From positions 99,923,479 to 99,987,478 of the forward strand of contig NC_134398.1 in NCBI RefSeq assembly GCF_050003625.1: a stretch of 64,000 nucleotides of DNA, written 5' to 3'. The stretch comes from Haematobia irritans. Lineage: Eukaryota; Arthropoda; Insecta; Diptera; Muscidae. Numbering within the stretch: the stretch's first letter is position 1; each line of letters starts with the position of its first letter. Position numbers and translations under genes: made by a program. The notes beneath the pieces were generated by a model, which saw only the letters and a program-made list of their open reading frames with translations, was not told the origin of the DNA and did no database searches. Of the stretch, positions 22,741 through 33,273 are shown piece by piece.

Positions 22741-23439
22741 AAAAACATTTTCGTGAACCACGCATGATTCACGCGAGCCGTGAATGAACTTTAAACTAAA
22801 TCTCGTGAATGTGCGTGAACGGGACTAAACAAAAGTTTGTGCGTGAGCAAAAATCAAATTGTGTTCGTGATTTGCGTGAGTAAAATTTATCCGAAATTAC
22901 GCTCGCGATTAAAATTCACGTTCACGATCCAATTTACGCTCACGATAAAATTGACGTTCACGATAAAATTCACATTCACGTTAAGACAGAGACAGAAAAA
23001 ATCACAGTCACGAACAAATTCACGTTCACGATTCAAACTCACCGATTTTATTCACCTTCACTGATTAAGATTTCAATAGCGTCCATTGTTTCATTGTAAA
23101 ACATATTTCAATTTTTCTAATGGTTCCGTCGTGAGTTATGAATGTTACTTACTGATCAATAACTGCAGCGAGTCATGAGATTTGCCGTGAATCACGCCAA
23201 TTGTCTTGTTTCGAAAATTTTCCTGGGTCACGAGATTTATTGTGAATTACGAAAATTGTGGTGAATCATGCGGGAACGTGAGGCAAAAACTTTGTTCGTG
23301 CATGAGCGTGCGCGAGTATAACTTTTCATTTCGTGAATTTGCGTGAACGTGAATTCCTACCAAAATGGCGTCGTGAATACAAATATTTCTTCATGAATGC
23401 TCGTGAGCGTAAGTGAAATTTCACTCACGCCCACATCTA
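22741..23439. mobile_element. hAT-like Hc, copy 2, degraded
   Basis: Dense CGTGAA/TTCACG words across 700 bp (for example TGTGCGTGAACGGGAC and CGTGAGCGTAAGTGAAATT) match the Hc family. The right end CACTCACGCCCACATCTA corresponds to ...GCACACCTCTA of intact copies; the left TIR is lost. It lies inside the piggyBac-like element. Confidence 0.65.
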
Positions 23440-24343
23440 AGTATGTATTTACTATAATAATAACAAAAACATTCTCTACCGCCCAAACGAATGGGCGTGG
23501 CGACCCGAAATTTTGGCTAGACGCTTCTTAAATGACTTAAACATAATTTAGAGTATAAATTTTTTTTGCGATATCTATAAAAATTCGGGGTCGAAAGGTT
23601 TAAGTTAAAATTAACTAATTTTGAGAAAAGTTAAACTTCGTATAGCACCAAATACATTTTCATTTGTTTGAACGATGTGATTTTCGTAGAAATTAGTAAT
23701 AATGCAACCTATATATTAATTAACATTTTTCTATATTTATGTACCACTATAATACAGAATCAAAAATTGACCTGAATTGAATTCATATATGGAATGATTT
23801 TATTGAACTTTTTTCATTCATGTGGACAAATCTTACATATTTTTGGTAACCCTTTTATTTTAAAATTATAACTCCTTACTTATGTTTTTAAATATAGTTT
23901 TAGTTTTTTTATATTGACCCATATTTTCTTCAATAAAAGACATGTTTTATTAATATATTAAATATATTTACTACGAATCGACAGCCTCAACTGGCCTTGA
24001 AATATTAGTTTATTTATACACTATTTCCAATTTCCATGTAATGTCACCTTTTCTCAATTGTAAAAAGTAATTTTTGCAACTTCTAATAAGTTGCCGCCTA
24101 ACAATTTTGCCCTTTTACAATTTCAATCTCTGCAAATATAAGAAAATCATAAACCAATTTTTCGCAAAAGGTTGGCGTCAATTAATGTTATCTCATAATT
24201 GAAGATACCAAAATTTAAGACGAATGAATAGTTATTATTCTGTTGTTGTTTTTTCCTATAAGGTTTCTTTATACACGCACATTGATATACTTGTCTTGTT
24301 TTGTTATTGATTTTCAATAATAAAAAACGAAACATTTACTCAC

Positions 24344-24634
24344 ACAAGGTCGTGGGTTCGATTCCTGCTTCGACCGAACACCAAAAAGATTTTCAGCGGT
24401 GGATTATCCCACCTCAGTAATGCTGGTGACATTTCTGAGGGTTTCAAAGCTTCTCTAAGTGGTTTCACTGCAATGTGGACTCGGCTAGAAAAAGGAGGTC
24501 CCTTGTCATTGAGCTTAACATGGAATCGGGCAGCACTCAGTGATAAGAGAGAAGTTCACCAATGTGGTATCACAATGGACTGAATAGTCTAAGTGAGCCC
24601 GATACATCGGGCTGCCACCTAACCTAACCTAACC
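24344..24634 (+). mobile_element. SINE-T copy, slightly 5'-truncated
   Basis: It starts in the tRNA-like head at ACAAGGTCGTGGGTTCGATT, which contains the Pol III B box GGTTCGATTCC; the A box is lost. The body has the conserved AGCGGTGGATTATCCCACCT. The 3' part TGTGGTATCACAATGGACTG, then GCTGCCACCTAACCTAACC, is shared with the LINE at 1291-1400. The flanking T1 text is CTCAC on the left and CACTAAAA on the right, consistent with a short duplication. Confidence 0.9.
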
Positions 24635-24734
24635 TCACTAAAATATCGATTACAGGTATATTCAATTCAATTTCCTATAACAAATTCTAACAAGTGTGTT
24701 TTCTTAAGTTTTGAAACGATTGAATACTTCTTAG

Positions 24735-26278
24735 CAGAGTTACCGTTGAAAACTTGAAATGAAACGGTCGCAAAAAAATCGCGTACTCAAAGAAAGATCG
24801 CACAAAAAAGTCGCATAATGAGAAAAAATACACTGAAAAAAAACAGTGAACCCACCTGGAAAAAAAATTTTGGTTAATTTTAGAAAATTTAGATTATTTT
24901 TAGAAATTTTTAACTAAACCGTATTACAAACGCTGACATCACGCCGATATCACAAAAATAAGTAAATATTTTTCGACAAATTGAAGAAAATTTGTTAGAC
25001 ATAATTAATTTTTTTCACTTGTTAAAGAAAATTTTGTAGCTTGAAAGAAAAAATTGGAGTTCAAAATTGCAAGAATGTCTTTAGTGCCATACGAAGTTAA
25101 TGATGGGCTCATTTGTAGTAAAATTTACAAATTTAAAAAAATTATGAACTATTTTGTGAGAAGTACGAATTTAGTTAATCTTTATGCTTCATTTGTGTAT
25201 AATTTTGTTCCTGTTTTTTAGTTAATTTAACTAACGTACGCAAAAAATTATTAGAGTAAAGGAAACTTTCTCCAAACATAGTAATTCCATGAACTCAAAT
25301 AAAGTTAAATTGGCTTTAGTGAAATAGAGGGTTCACTTTTTTTTTTGAGTGTAGTCGCATTCATTTGTGAAGTCTTTTTATTACAAAAACTATTCTATAA
25401 ATCAACACAAAAACAATAAAGGAACAGTCCTTTTAACAAAAAAGATATTTTACCAACTTATTGTATCATAAAATCCAGTAAAACGTAAACTTGTAATAAA
25501 GTAAAAATTGATTTTTTTTGTCTTTCCTAAAATTAGCAGAAATGTAAGCGAACAGCATCCAGTACCAATTTACCATCAGCCAATTACAAACTTTTAAATC
25601 AATTAAATTAACAAAAACATTTATTTTTTATACTACACCTCTAATTGACTCTGTGAAATATATTGCACTATGAATTGTTTATGGCTAACTCAAATTTTTT
25701 ACTGGGAAAAAATCCTGAAATGAAATTTCTCTATTTTTTCAGTTTTTTTTTCAAAACAACACTACCGCAAATCGGAAGAAAATTCCGAAATCGGTCATCA
25801 TTGCGGTGACAGATATAAGTACATCTCATTAGGTGACGGATATAAGTACATCCCATATAAGAAAAATAAGCATATAAGAAAGTTAATAAAGAATACCAAA
25901 CTGATATATAATTATTGTCTATAAGAAAAAAACGCATACAAGAAACAAATAGTGTGTGTTTTTCCGAGTTTCTTATATCCGTTACCCACTGTAGCAAAAT
26001 AAACCAAAGGAGTGTCTCTTATAGTCTTAAAAGTCTTCTTCTTACTGAATTTCAACTTTTGCTATTGTTAGGCAAAATTGGACCGTTTCAAAAAGTTTAC
26101 TTTTCCAAATTTTAAAAAGTTGAAATATTTGTGTTTTGATTCCGATGTCAAACTATGACTATGTACAACCATAAATTATTTTTAAGGCATTTTTCTTCGA
26201 AATTTGGTCCACTGGAGAGAAGAAGAAAATTGCAGAAAGGTTGCAAAATGCTACTAAAGTCGCACAACGGTAACACTG
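24735..26278. mobile_element. Non-autonomous hAT element with perfect 8-bp duplication
   Basis: CTTCTTAG flanks both ends (24727-24734 and 26279-26286). The TIRs are CAGAGTTACCGTTG and the complement CAGTGTTACCGTTG. CAGNG starts with 8-bp duplications are diagnostic of hAT. The 1544-bp body has no transposase and contains a nested 521-bp MITE. It is inserted in T1 copy 1; T1 copy 2 shows the uninterrupted text. Confidence 0.9.
24831..25351. mobile_element. 521-bp MITE with TA duplication
   Basis: Ends are CACTGAAAAAAAACAGTGAA and, on the complement of the right side, CACTCAAAAAAAAAAGTGAA, both continuing CCC. TA flanks it at 24829-24830 and 25352-25353. It is non-coding and AT-rich, nested inside the hAT element. 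Confidence 0.9.
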
Positions 26279-26337
26279 CTTCTTAGTACGAGTGAACTAA
26301 AATATTTTTCTATGCTAAGTATTATTCATATATATGA

Positions 26338-28463
26338 CTAGCAAACTCCGTTGGATAATTTACAACATTATCTGGATTTGTTACGGAATCAACGGATTTG
26401 TATGTTACCAAATCGCCAGAAATTTTTGATTGAATGGTGAAATTCAGTGCGTGTACATCATTATTTTTTGCCGCAAGAATTGCTCGTTGACTTAACCAAG
26501 CATAATTCTGATAATTCTCACTAATATTTGGGAATACATTTTCAATAAGAGCTATTTGAGAGTCTACGAATTGGCAAAAGTCGTTGGTAAGAGTAATTAA
26601 ACCAGTTGTCGCATCAACTGGGACTTTTCCATTTCCAATAGCTAACAACTTTGATCATTCTGAAGTTGAACTCTCATATTAGCGGTTAGCGATAATGTTT
26701 TTACGTCATTCCATAAAGGTGATGCCTTCAGCCAAGCTTTCAATTCATCTGCAGGCGTTCTACGGGGAATTACTGGCAACGTCTGCCTGAAATCGTCTGC
26801 CAACAATATCATCAAACCGCCAAAGATGTTGTTACTTCGCCGAAGATTCTTCAGTGTGAAGTTAAGTGCTTCATGTGATTTCTTATGTGCCATTGTGCAC
26901 TCATCCCAAACAATATGCTTGTATTGCATCAACAATTTTCCCATTGCACTGGATCGAGAAATATTGCAATATGGTACAATGAATTTATTTCCCATCTCAA
27001 TATCTTGAGTTTTGACTTTAACTTTGATAGTTCGGCCACTATCTTCTTTTGAACTCCGACGATAAACTGGATATCCCTCGTTACCTGTGACTGTTTCAGC
27101 AACTGCCGGTCGCGGATATCGTTTTGTGCACTTTCCATCAGCCATGCAAGGCGATAATGGATTTAATGCACCGCACGGTCCATGCACCATCTGTGTTGTC
27201 ACAATGTCGTATAGATGGGGATCAGTAACTGGATCAGGAATTTCAGCGGATATGATGTCATCCACTTCATTTGAATGTAATTTGTTCAGCAACAAAATTA
27301 GTATAAGAGCATGCGGTAGTCCACGCTTCTGCCATTCCACCGAGTACATATAACAACGTGTGTCACCAAAAACTCTATACTTAGTAAGGACATCCATCAT
27401 AACCTTGAGTTTTTGCTGAAATACTACGGCGATTATGTCATGGCGATCTTGAGGTTTTTCGCCCGGTTCCAACTCACGTCCAATTTCCGTCCACTTCGGA
27501 TTGCATATGAACGTAATAAATAAATCCGGAGTTCCATAATTTCGCACGTACGTCATAACTGTTGTGTTCCCTGCATATTGCACCCCACATTTAGCTGATC
27601 CACCATCGACGTAATGAAATAAATTTGCAGAAATTGATGCGATTCATCTAATGTTGGCACCATTGAACCATGCAAATGATATATTTGTCCTTGTTTCTGT
27701 ATTTGCAAACAATCATTTATTGAAGAAATACGGTATAACTTCTGATCGATTTGATGATTGTCAATTGAAATGATAGGAAACTATTTTATATTTATAATAT
27801 TATTTATATTTATAATATTATTTTTTAATATTTTTTTCACAATTTCACAGTGTACACCAGCCGGTTTGTAACATGAATATTTATCACATCACTTTTGCAA
27901 CTTCTTAAATCTTTCGATATATAAAAATATATTTTATTGAAAGACAATTCATTTGAAAAAAATTTAATGACAATTCATGTGAAAAAATAAAAAGCAACTG
28001 AGATGAATTCAAGTTATAATTTTTTGTAATGTGCGCTGTATGTAAAAAAAAATTCCCGCTTTTCCGTTAAAACTTTTCTTGAATTTTCTATATGTATAAA
28101 CCTCACAGAGTCCGAGACCTTTCCAACGAATCCGTGGAAATCGGTTCGGGCGTTCTGGAGTTGCATCAAAGACGGCACTTTATGTAAAAAAAGATTTTCC
28201 CGCTTTTCCGTTGAAACTTTTCTTGAATTTTCTAAGCTATAAACCTCACGGAGCCCGAGACCTTTTTGAATGATTTTTTTTTTATTGAATATTATTATAA
28301 ATATTATTATTATTATTTTTTTGTTTTCAAACTTTAAATTTAAACTTGTTTTTTTTTCTGTCGTAATTTGTTGTTTTAACTTTATACGAATGCAAAACCG
28401 TAGAAATCGGTTCTGGGGTTATTGCGTCAGGAAGTAAAACCTGACTTATTTGTATATAGTAGA
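26338..28463 (-). mobile_element. Helitron inserted A^T, ending inside its own helicase gene
   Basis: On the minus strand it starts TCTACTATATAC (host A before it at 28464) and ends GCTAG followed by host T (26337). These are the canonical 5'-TC and CTRR-3' ends. A GATAAT-N7-ATTATC hairpin lies ~11 nt before CTAG. Removing the element restores T1 text as in copy 2. Unusually, the sequence up to the CTAG end still codes for helicase, so the element terminates prematurely. 27780-28460 is non-coding, with two near-copies of TTTCCCGCTTTTCCGTTGAA. Confidence 0.8.
26345..27760 (-). pseudogene. Helitron Rep/helicase, broken and internally deleted
   Basis: 27760-27584 carries frame-shifted upstream Rep text (GQIYHLHGSMVPTLDESHQF). 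The main frame 27583-26642 has the Rep core (FITFICNPKWTEI, EWQKRGLPHALILIL, SPCMADGKCTKRYPRP). In the HUH motif the second His is Leu (PHAL). After IVPYCN the protein jumps directly to the Pif1-type helicase with VWDECTM (motif II) and DDFRQTLPVIPR (motif III), so the end of Rep and the Walker A region are deleted. A frameshift near 26645 leads into the last piece (LAIGNGKVPVDATTGLI to VVNYPTEF), which stops at the element end. It is not functional. Confidence 0.9.
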
Positions 28464-30054
28464 TAGCTTTCTACAATAAAGTAAGTCAAATTTATCATTT
28501 CATAAGAAATTTTACTAAATTAAGGAAACTCGGTATTAGTTCGGTTTTTGGTTATTATTACGAATGCGTTCTTATTAATGAATAGAAATTTATTCTTCAG
28601 TTGTAAACTTTTATACCCCGAGAAGAAAGCAGGATTAGTAAAATTCCGTACTTTATTCTAGTTAGTGAAGTATTTCTAACTGCTTTATTTGTATTATTTA
28701 TTTACTGAAACACGTATTTTTTATTTTACACAGAAATTTAATGAAAATAATATGAATAAACTAAATTGATAAACATTTTTGTACCCTCCACCATAGGATG
28801 GGGGTATATTAACTTTGTCATTCCGTTTGTAACACATCGAAATATTGGTCTAAGACCCCATAAAGTATATATATTCTGGGTCGTGGTGAAATTCTGAGTC
28901 GATCTGAGCATGTCCGTCCGTCCGTCCGTCTGTTGAAATCACGCTAACTTCCGAACGAAACAAGCCATCGACTTGAAACTTGGCACAAGTAGTTGTTATT
29001 GATGTAGGTCGGATGGTATTGCAAATGGGCCATATCGGTCCACTTTTACGTCTAGCCCCCTTATAAACGGACCCCCAAATTTGGTTTGCAGACACTCTAA
29101 GAGCAGCAAATTTCATCAGATCTGGCTGAAATTTGGTACAAGGTGTTAGTATATGGTCTCTAACAACCATGCAAAAGTTGGTCCACATCGGTCCATAATT
29201 ATATATAGCCCCATATAAACCGATCCCCCGATTTGACCTCCGGAGCCTCTTGGAAGACCAAAATTCATCCGATCCCGTTGAAATTTGGTACGTGGTGTAA
29301 GTATATGGTCTCTAACAACCATGCACGAATTGGTCCATATCGGTCCATAATTATATATAGCCCCCATATAAGTCGATCCCCAGATTTGACCTCCGGAACC
29401 TCTTGGTGGATCAAAATTCATCCGATCCCGTTGAAATTTGGTACGTGGTGTAAGTATATGGTCTCTAACAACCATGCAAAAATTGGTCCACATCGGTCCA
29501 TAATTATATATAGCCCCATATAAACCGATCCCCCGATTTGACCTCCGGAGCCTCTTGGAAGACCAAAATTCATCCGATCCCGTTGAAATTTGGTACGTGG
29601 TGTAAGTATATGGTCTCTAACAACCATGCACGAATTGGTCCATATCGGTCCATAATTATATATAGCCCCCATATAAGTCGATCCCCAGATTTGACCTCCG
29701 GAACCTCTTGGAGGATCAAAATTCATCCGATCCCGTTGAAATTTGGTACGTAGTGTAAGTATATGGTCTCTAACAACCATGCACGAATTGGTCCATATCG
29801 GTCCATAATTATATATAGCCCCTATATAAACCGATCCCCAGATTTGACCTCCAGTGCCTTTTGGAGAAGCAAAATTCATCCAATCCGGTTGAAATTTGGT
29901 ACTTGGTGTTAATATATGGTCCCTAACGACCAAGGCCGTAGCCAGGATTTTAATTCGGGGGGGGGTTCAACTTAAAAAAAAAATATTCATATAATCTCAT
30001 GTGTAGAAAATTTTAATTATGCATAGGTATGTATACAATATTTTTATAATATTA

Positions 30055-30809
30055 AATTGAACCGACGGGCTTTTTGGGCAGCAAATAAATCAATGACTTC
30101 TTCAGTCGGCACATTTATTCGGCGATGAACCGACATTAATGCCAATCCTTTGAGTCTACTCTCGCTAGTCGAATTTCTAAGATACGTCTTTAATCTCTTC
30201 CATGGCTGAATAAGGAGGTTGAATCACGATAACAAAAACAACAAATTTCAATATGTTGTTTACAATTTTAAGAAGTCAAAATCAGCTGATAAAAGAATCG
30301 TATGGCATTGGCAAAAGTGGCAATTATATATTCCTTCAATTGTCCTGAAAAAATAATTCAAATCCAGAGAAAAATAAAGGTTCAAATTTAATTGCGTCAC
30401 CTATGAGTTATTGTGAAGTGGATAATTCATCCGAGGAACGCCGATATGAGACCAAAGTTAATAATGGAAGTCAGTCAAATGGATATTCGCCATCTATTAA
30501 CAAAAACAGTTTATGATGCAGTTTAAAAACTGATGTGCGTGGTATTTTGGGTCTGGAATATGTTATCAAGATACTCAAGTCATCTTTGAACAATTCTCCA
30601 GCTATGAATGCGCTAGTTTGTTTGAGATGCATTTGCTATGCAGTGTCATTTGGAGAGCTGCAATCACCATAAACATATGATTTTGACATCTTAAAATTTG
30701 GTCGAAGTAAAAAAATTGTACTCATATGGCCCCATTATTTAACCTTCTTGTTCAGCCATGAATCTCTTCATTGTTAAAAATGAACGTTCGGATGAGCACG
30801 TAGTAACTG
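30055..30809 (-). pseudogene. hAT transposase C-terminal dimerisation domain, split
   Basis: Two pieces on the minus strand join across a MITE. 30809-30770 reads VTTCSSERSFLTMKR, the conserved SERSFS block of hAT dimerisation domains. 30190-30055 reads KTYLRNSTSESRLKGLALMS, then NVPTEEVIDLFAAQKARRFN. The MITE lies exactly between MKR and KTYL. Upstream of 30809 the gene is cut by a second element (30810-31879), and no catalytic part is readable beyond it. It is a dead remnant. Confidence 0.85.
30201..30760. mobile_element. 560-bp MITE with 9-bp duplication (MULE-like)
   Basis: AATCTCTTC flanks it at 30192-30200 and 30761-30769. TIRs are CATGGCTGAATAAGGAGGTT and CATGGCTGAACAAGAAGGTT, 18 of 20 identical. 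Nine-base duplications are most typical of Mutator-like elements; the family itself was not identified. It splits the hAT transposase between codons that rejoin in frame. Confidence 0.85.
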
Positions 30810-31879
30810 CAGGGATGGAAAATGCAGTACTATAGTACTTTTTCAAAACTTTTTCACCCCAGTCAGTAACGTAGTACCCCCGCGAATGATTTAGTACCTT
30901 TTGTGTAGACATTTTTGAGTCGATATCAGATTTATAGTACAATAGCTTTGACAAAATATTTTAATATTTTGAGAAAGTCTTTATCAACCTTATTTGCTAA
31001 TAGTCTTTTACAAATATGGCAAAACAGACATGTTCATGTGGGAAGAAAATCTCGATTTTGTAAAAGACATAGTCAAAAACAAGATTTTATTGAACTTCAA
31101 GAATGTTTTAGTCGAAAAAAGAATGCGATTCTATATTATCGATTTTTTGTTTCAGTAGAAAATGTTGTCAAAATTTTATTTCTATATAGAATTTTTGTAA
31201 AATTTTATTTTTATAGAAAATTTTGTCAACATTTTATTTCAATTGAAAATTTTGTAAAAATTTTATTTCTATAGGAAATTTTTGCAAAATTTTATTTCTA
31301 TAGAAAAAATTTTGCAAAATTTTTTTTCTATAGAATTTTTTTGCAAAATTATTTCGGCATAAGCAGGCTATCATACAAAAGCTTTTTTCGGAGTGTTCAA
31401 GTGTGGTTCATTGTTGGGTTTAATGAACTGCCTGAATTTATTCTAATAATTGGTTGATAGTTTTGCTGCATATAGAGGATGCTGATAAGGAATGTGGTAA
31501 TTCCGAAACCATCCAACCATCTTGCAGTCTATAGGTCTTTGCCCAAATAAATTTGACAAACATTATTTTCCTCTGTTGGTTAAACTACACTTGTAGTTTA
31601 GTCAATGTATGGTTTTAAGCTGCAACAAAAAAACAACAATGCTTAAAGATCGAAACCAACAATAACAAAACAAAACGAATGGAAAATTTTATTTCTATAA
31701 AAAATTTTTGCAAAATTTTATTTATATAGAAAATTTTGTCAAAATTTTATTTTCTTTAAAATTCAGTCTCTTGACAATAATATTCAAGTGAAATTTTTGT
31801 TGAAATTTAGTAACAAGTACCTTTCCGATCAAAAAATACCTTTTTTGTACTTTCTTAAAAATTGTATTTTCCATCCCTG
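30810..31879. mobile_element. Non-autonomous hAT (CAGGGATGGAAAAT ends)
   Basis: TIRs are CAGGGATGGAAAATGCAGTA and the complement CAGGGATGGAAAATACAATT. The flanks AGTAACTG (30802-30809) and AGCAACTG (31880-31887) differ at one base. The body carries runs of the 29-bp AAAATTTTATTTCTATAGAA repeat (31150-31340 and 31680-31760) and a further repeat at 31351-31642. No ORF is present. Confidence 0.85.
31351..31642 (+). repeat. R4 repeat copy 1
   Basis: It starts ATTTCGGCATAAGCAGGCTA and ends AAAAACAACAATG. The same sequence is found at 33274-33546, with strong similarity over 270 bp (TTTAATGAACTGCCTGAATT, GTTTTGCTGCA). It interrupts the 29-bp repeats here. The CAA-rich end suggests a retroposon, but no Pol III boxes or protein are visible. 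Confidence 0.65.
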
Positions 31880-32462
31880 AGCAACTGGTAAAGTGACCAA
31901 AATTTTTAAAATAATCACGTTTGGAAATATCTCTTTATTGCTTCCATCGCTAAATTAGGCAGGTTCTTTTCGCAGATTTTGCTCCATTTCATTTACACAC
32001 GTATGTTTGGCTGTTTCGTTGTTGTTCTATGGCCAAACAAAGCGAGTCATGTTCACAAAAAGAATAACAAACACACATAAAAAGCAGAAATACATTTTCC
32101 AAAAATGAAATTTGTGGTGCGAAAACAAAAACAATTTGTTTTTTTCGACCGTCGTTTGACGGGCTTTTCAACTAGTATTCTATGATTTGTGCAAGTTTTA
32201 TAGGTAAGCGTTTTTCAAAATAAAACCTCGAGATTTTCTTCAACATCTTCGATAAGATTTTTCTATGCAGCTAAAAATATATATTTATTTATATAAAAAT
32301 ATTCATTCATTTCGGGGGGTTTGATCCCCCTCACCCCCCCCCTGAATACGGCCTTGCTAACGACCATGCCAAAATTGGTCCATATCGGTTTATAGTTATA
32401 TATAGCCGATCCCCAATCACACAAAAATTGGTCAATATCGATTCATAATCATGGTTGCCACT

Positions 32463-32735
32463 CGAGCCAAAAATAATCTATCAAAATTTTATTTCTATAG
32501 AAAATTTTGTTCTATCGAAAATTTTGTCAACATTTTATTCCTATAGAAAATTTTGTCAAATTTTATTTCTATAGAAAATGTTGTCAAAATTTTAGTTCTA
32601 TAGAGTATGTTGTCAATATTTTACTTTTTTGAAAATGTTGTCAAAATTCTATTTCTATAGAAAATTTTGTCAACATTTTATTTCTATAGAAACTTTTGTC
32701 AAAATTTTATTTCTATAGACATTTTTTTCAAACTT
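32463..32735. repeat. 29-bp tandem repeats (TTTATTTCTATAGAAAATTT)
   Basis: About nine degenerate units of AAAATTTTATTTCTATAGAA plus AATTTTGTC lie in the distal part of the B-rep. The same unit recurs in the hAT at 30810-31879 and in hAT remnants at 43590-43745 and 63205-63470, all otherwise unrelated elements. Confidence 0.85.
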
Positions 32736-33273
32736 AATTATATACGTATTTAATCGGCCTTTTTTAGTTTAATATATATCCCGTATGAACTACCTTGCAA
32801 TTTAGAAGACGGTGTTAGGAAGTTTTAAGATACATTGCCATCGGCAAGTGTTACCGCAACCCAAGTAATTTAATTGTGGATGACCGTCTTTAGTAGAAGT
32901 TTCTACGCAATCCATGGTGGAGGGTACATAAGCTTCGGCCTGGCCGAACTTATGGCCGTATATACTTGTCTCCTTTAGTTTCGAAGGCACTTTTTCTGGA
33001 TGAACAAGTTAAAATTGCTGATTAAAAATACAGCGAGTTATAAAAAATTATTTGTGTAGTTAAAATAAAGAACATCTTTGGGATGAAATTTTTGGAAAAG
33101 CTTTTAAAGTTACGCCTTTAGAACAAGATCCATTTTTTTTTTTGCTTGGATATTAAAAAATTAAAAAAGGTAAAATTTAATAATAACACGGAGAAACAAA
33201 ATTGAATTTTTTTTGTGTTTATTTGTTTTTCAAATTTCCAAGTAGTTTTAGAGATATTTGTTTGTACGAATTT

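Larger units (their letters stand above)
20783..23600. mobile_element. piggyBac-like element with TTAA target duplication
   Basis: The left TTAA-CCCTTTCGACCC (20779-20794) matches the complement of the right end TTAA-ACCTTTCGACCC (from 23604). TTAA duplications and CCYT-type ends are characteristic of the piggyBac superfamily. Removing the element rejoins T1 exactly at its TTAA. Near the left end is the palindrome AGTTGCCTGTTGGCAACTT. It contains mariner copy A, an Hc copy and a short acidic coding trace at 22520-22670. Confidence 0.8.
29931..32356 (-). mobile_element. hAT transposon with 8-bp duplication and transposase remnant
   Basis: TSD CTAACGAC lies at 29923-29930 and 32357-32364. TIRs are CAAGGCCGTAGCCAGG and the complement of TACGGCCTTG. 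The interior has G runs at the ends, a minus-strand transposase C-terminus, and two nested non-autonomous elements. The total length with insertions is 2426 bp. Confidence 0.9.
28782..32968 (-). repeat. B-rep copy 1, interrupted by a hAT
   Basis: It starts TACCCTCCACCATAGGATGG, then CCGTCCGTCCGTCTG, then five nearly identical ~160-bp modules (28990-29930) with AAATTTGGTACGTGGTGTAA and CATATCGGTCCATAATTAT. After the hAT (29931-32356) it continues with 29-bp tandem repeats, and ends GGTGGAGGGTACATAAGC, the hairpin TTCGGCCTGGCCGAAC and TATATACTTG. The open frames through the modules are repeat artefacts. It sits in T1 between AACATTTTTG and TCTCCTTTAG. Confidence 0.8.
20764..33002. mobile_element. 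T1 element copy 1, 12 kb with nested insertions
   Basis: The left end (ACCCAGACCCCTTCCTTAA) is 25 bp long before a piggyBac-like insertion at its TTAA. T1 resumes at 23601 (TTAAGTTAAAATTAAC) and runs, with further interruptions, to CACTTTTTCTGGATG at 33002. The alignment partner is T1 copy 2 at 49095-52106, where the same sequences are contiguous and the TIRs are intact (CACCCAGAAAAAAGTG). Insertions in this copy are a piggyBac-like element, a SINE, a hAT, a Helitron and a B-rep. Confidence 0.75.
20402..33149. mobile_element. T3 element copy 1, outermost shell of the nest
   Basis: The left end is CCCAGCAAAAAAAAGG, followed by GGATCCGGAAGGGGTGCAAA and AATTGGCGCAGAAGCG. T3 text stops at CCTATTTAAAAC near 20760 and resumes at 33003 with AGTTAAAATAAAGAACATCT, ending TTTTTTTTTTGCTTGG. 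Comparison with T3 copies at 34148-38747 and 59787-60440 shows that the two parts are contiguous in T3 and that T1 copy 1 sits between them. It is non-coding. The superfamily is not determined. Confidence 0.65.

Noticed and set aside
28850..29933. Overlapping ORFs with repeated VVRDHILTPRTKFQ text
   Set aside because: They read the ~160-bp B-rep modules. The same text occurs in 58101-58578, and frame openness comes from the repeat period, with no start context or family.
32463..32735. CRISPR-like 29-bp repeats
   Set aside because: The units abut without unique spacers and lie inside transposons of an insect genome.
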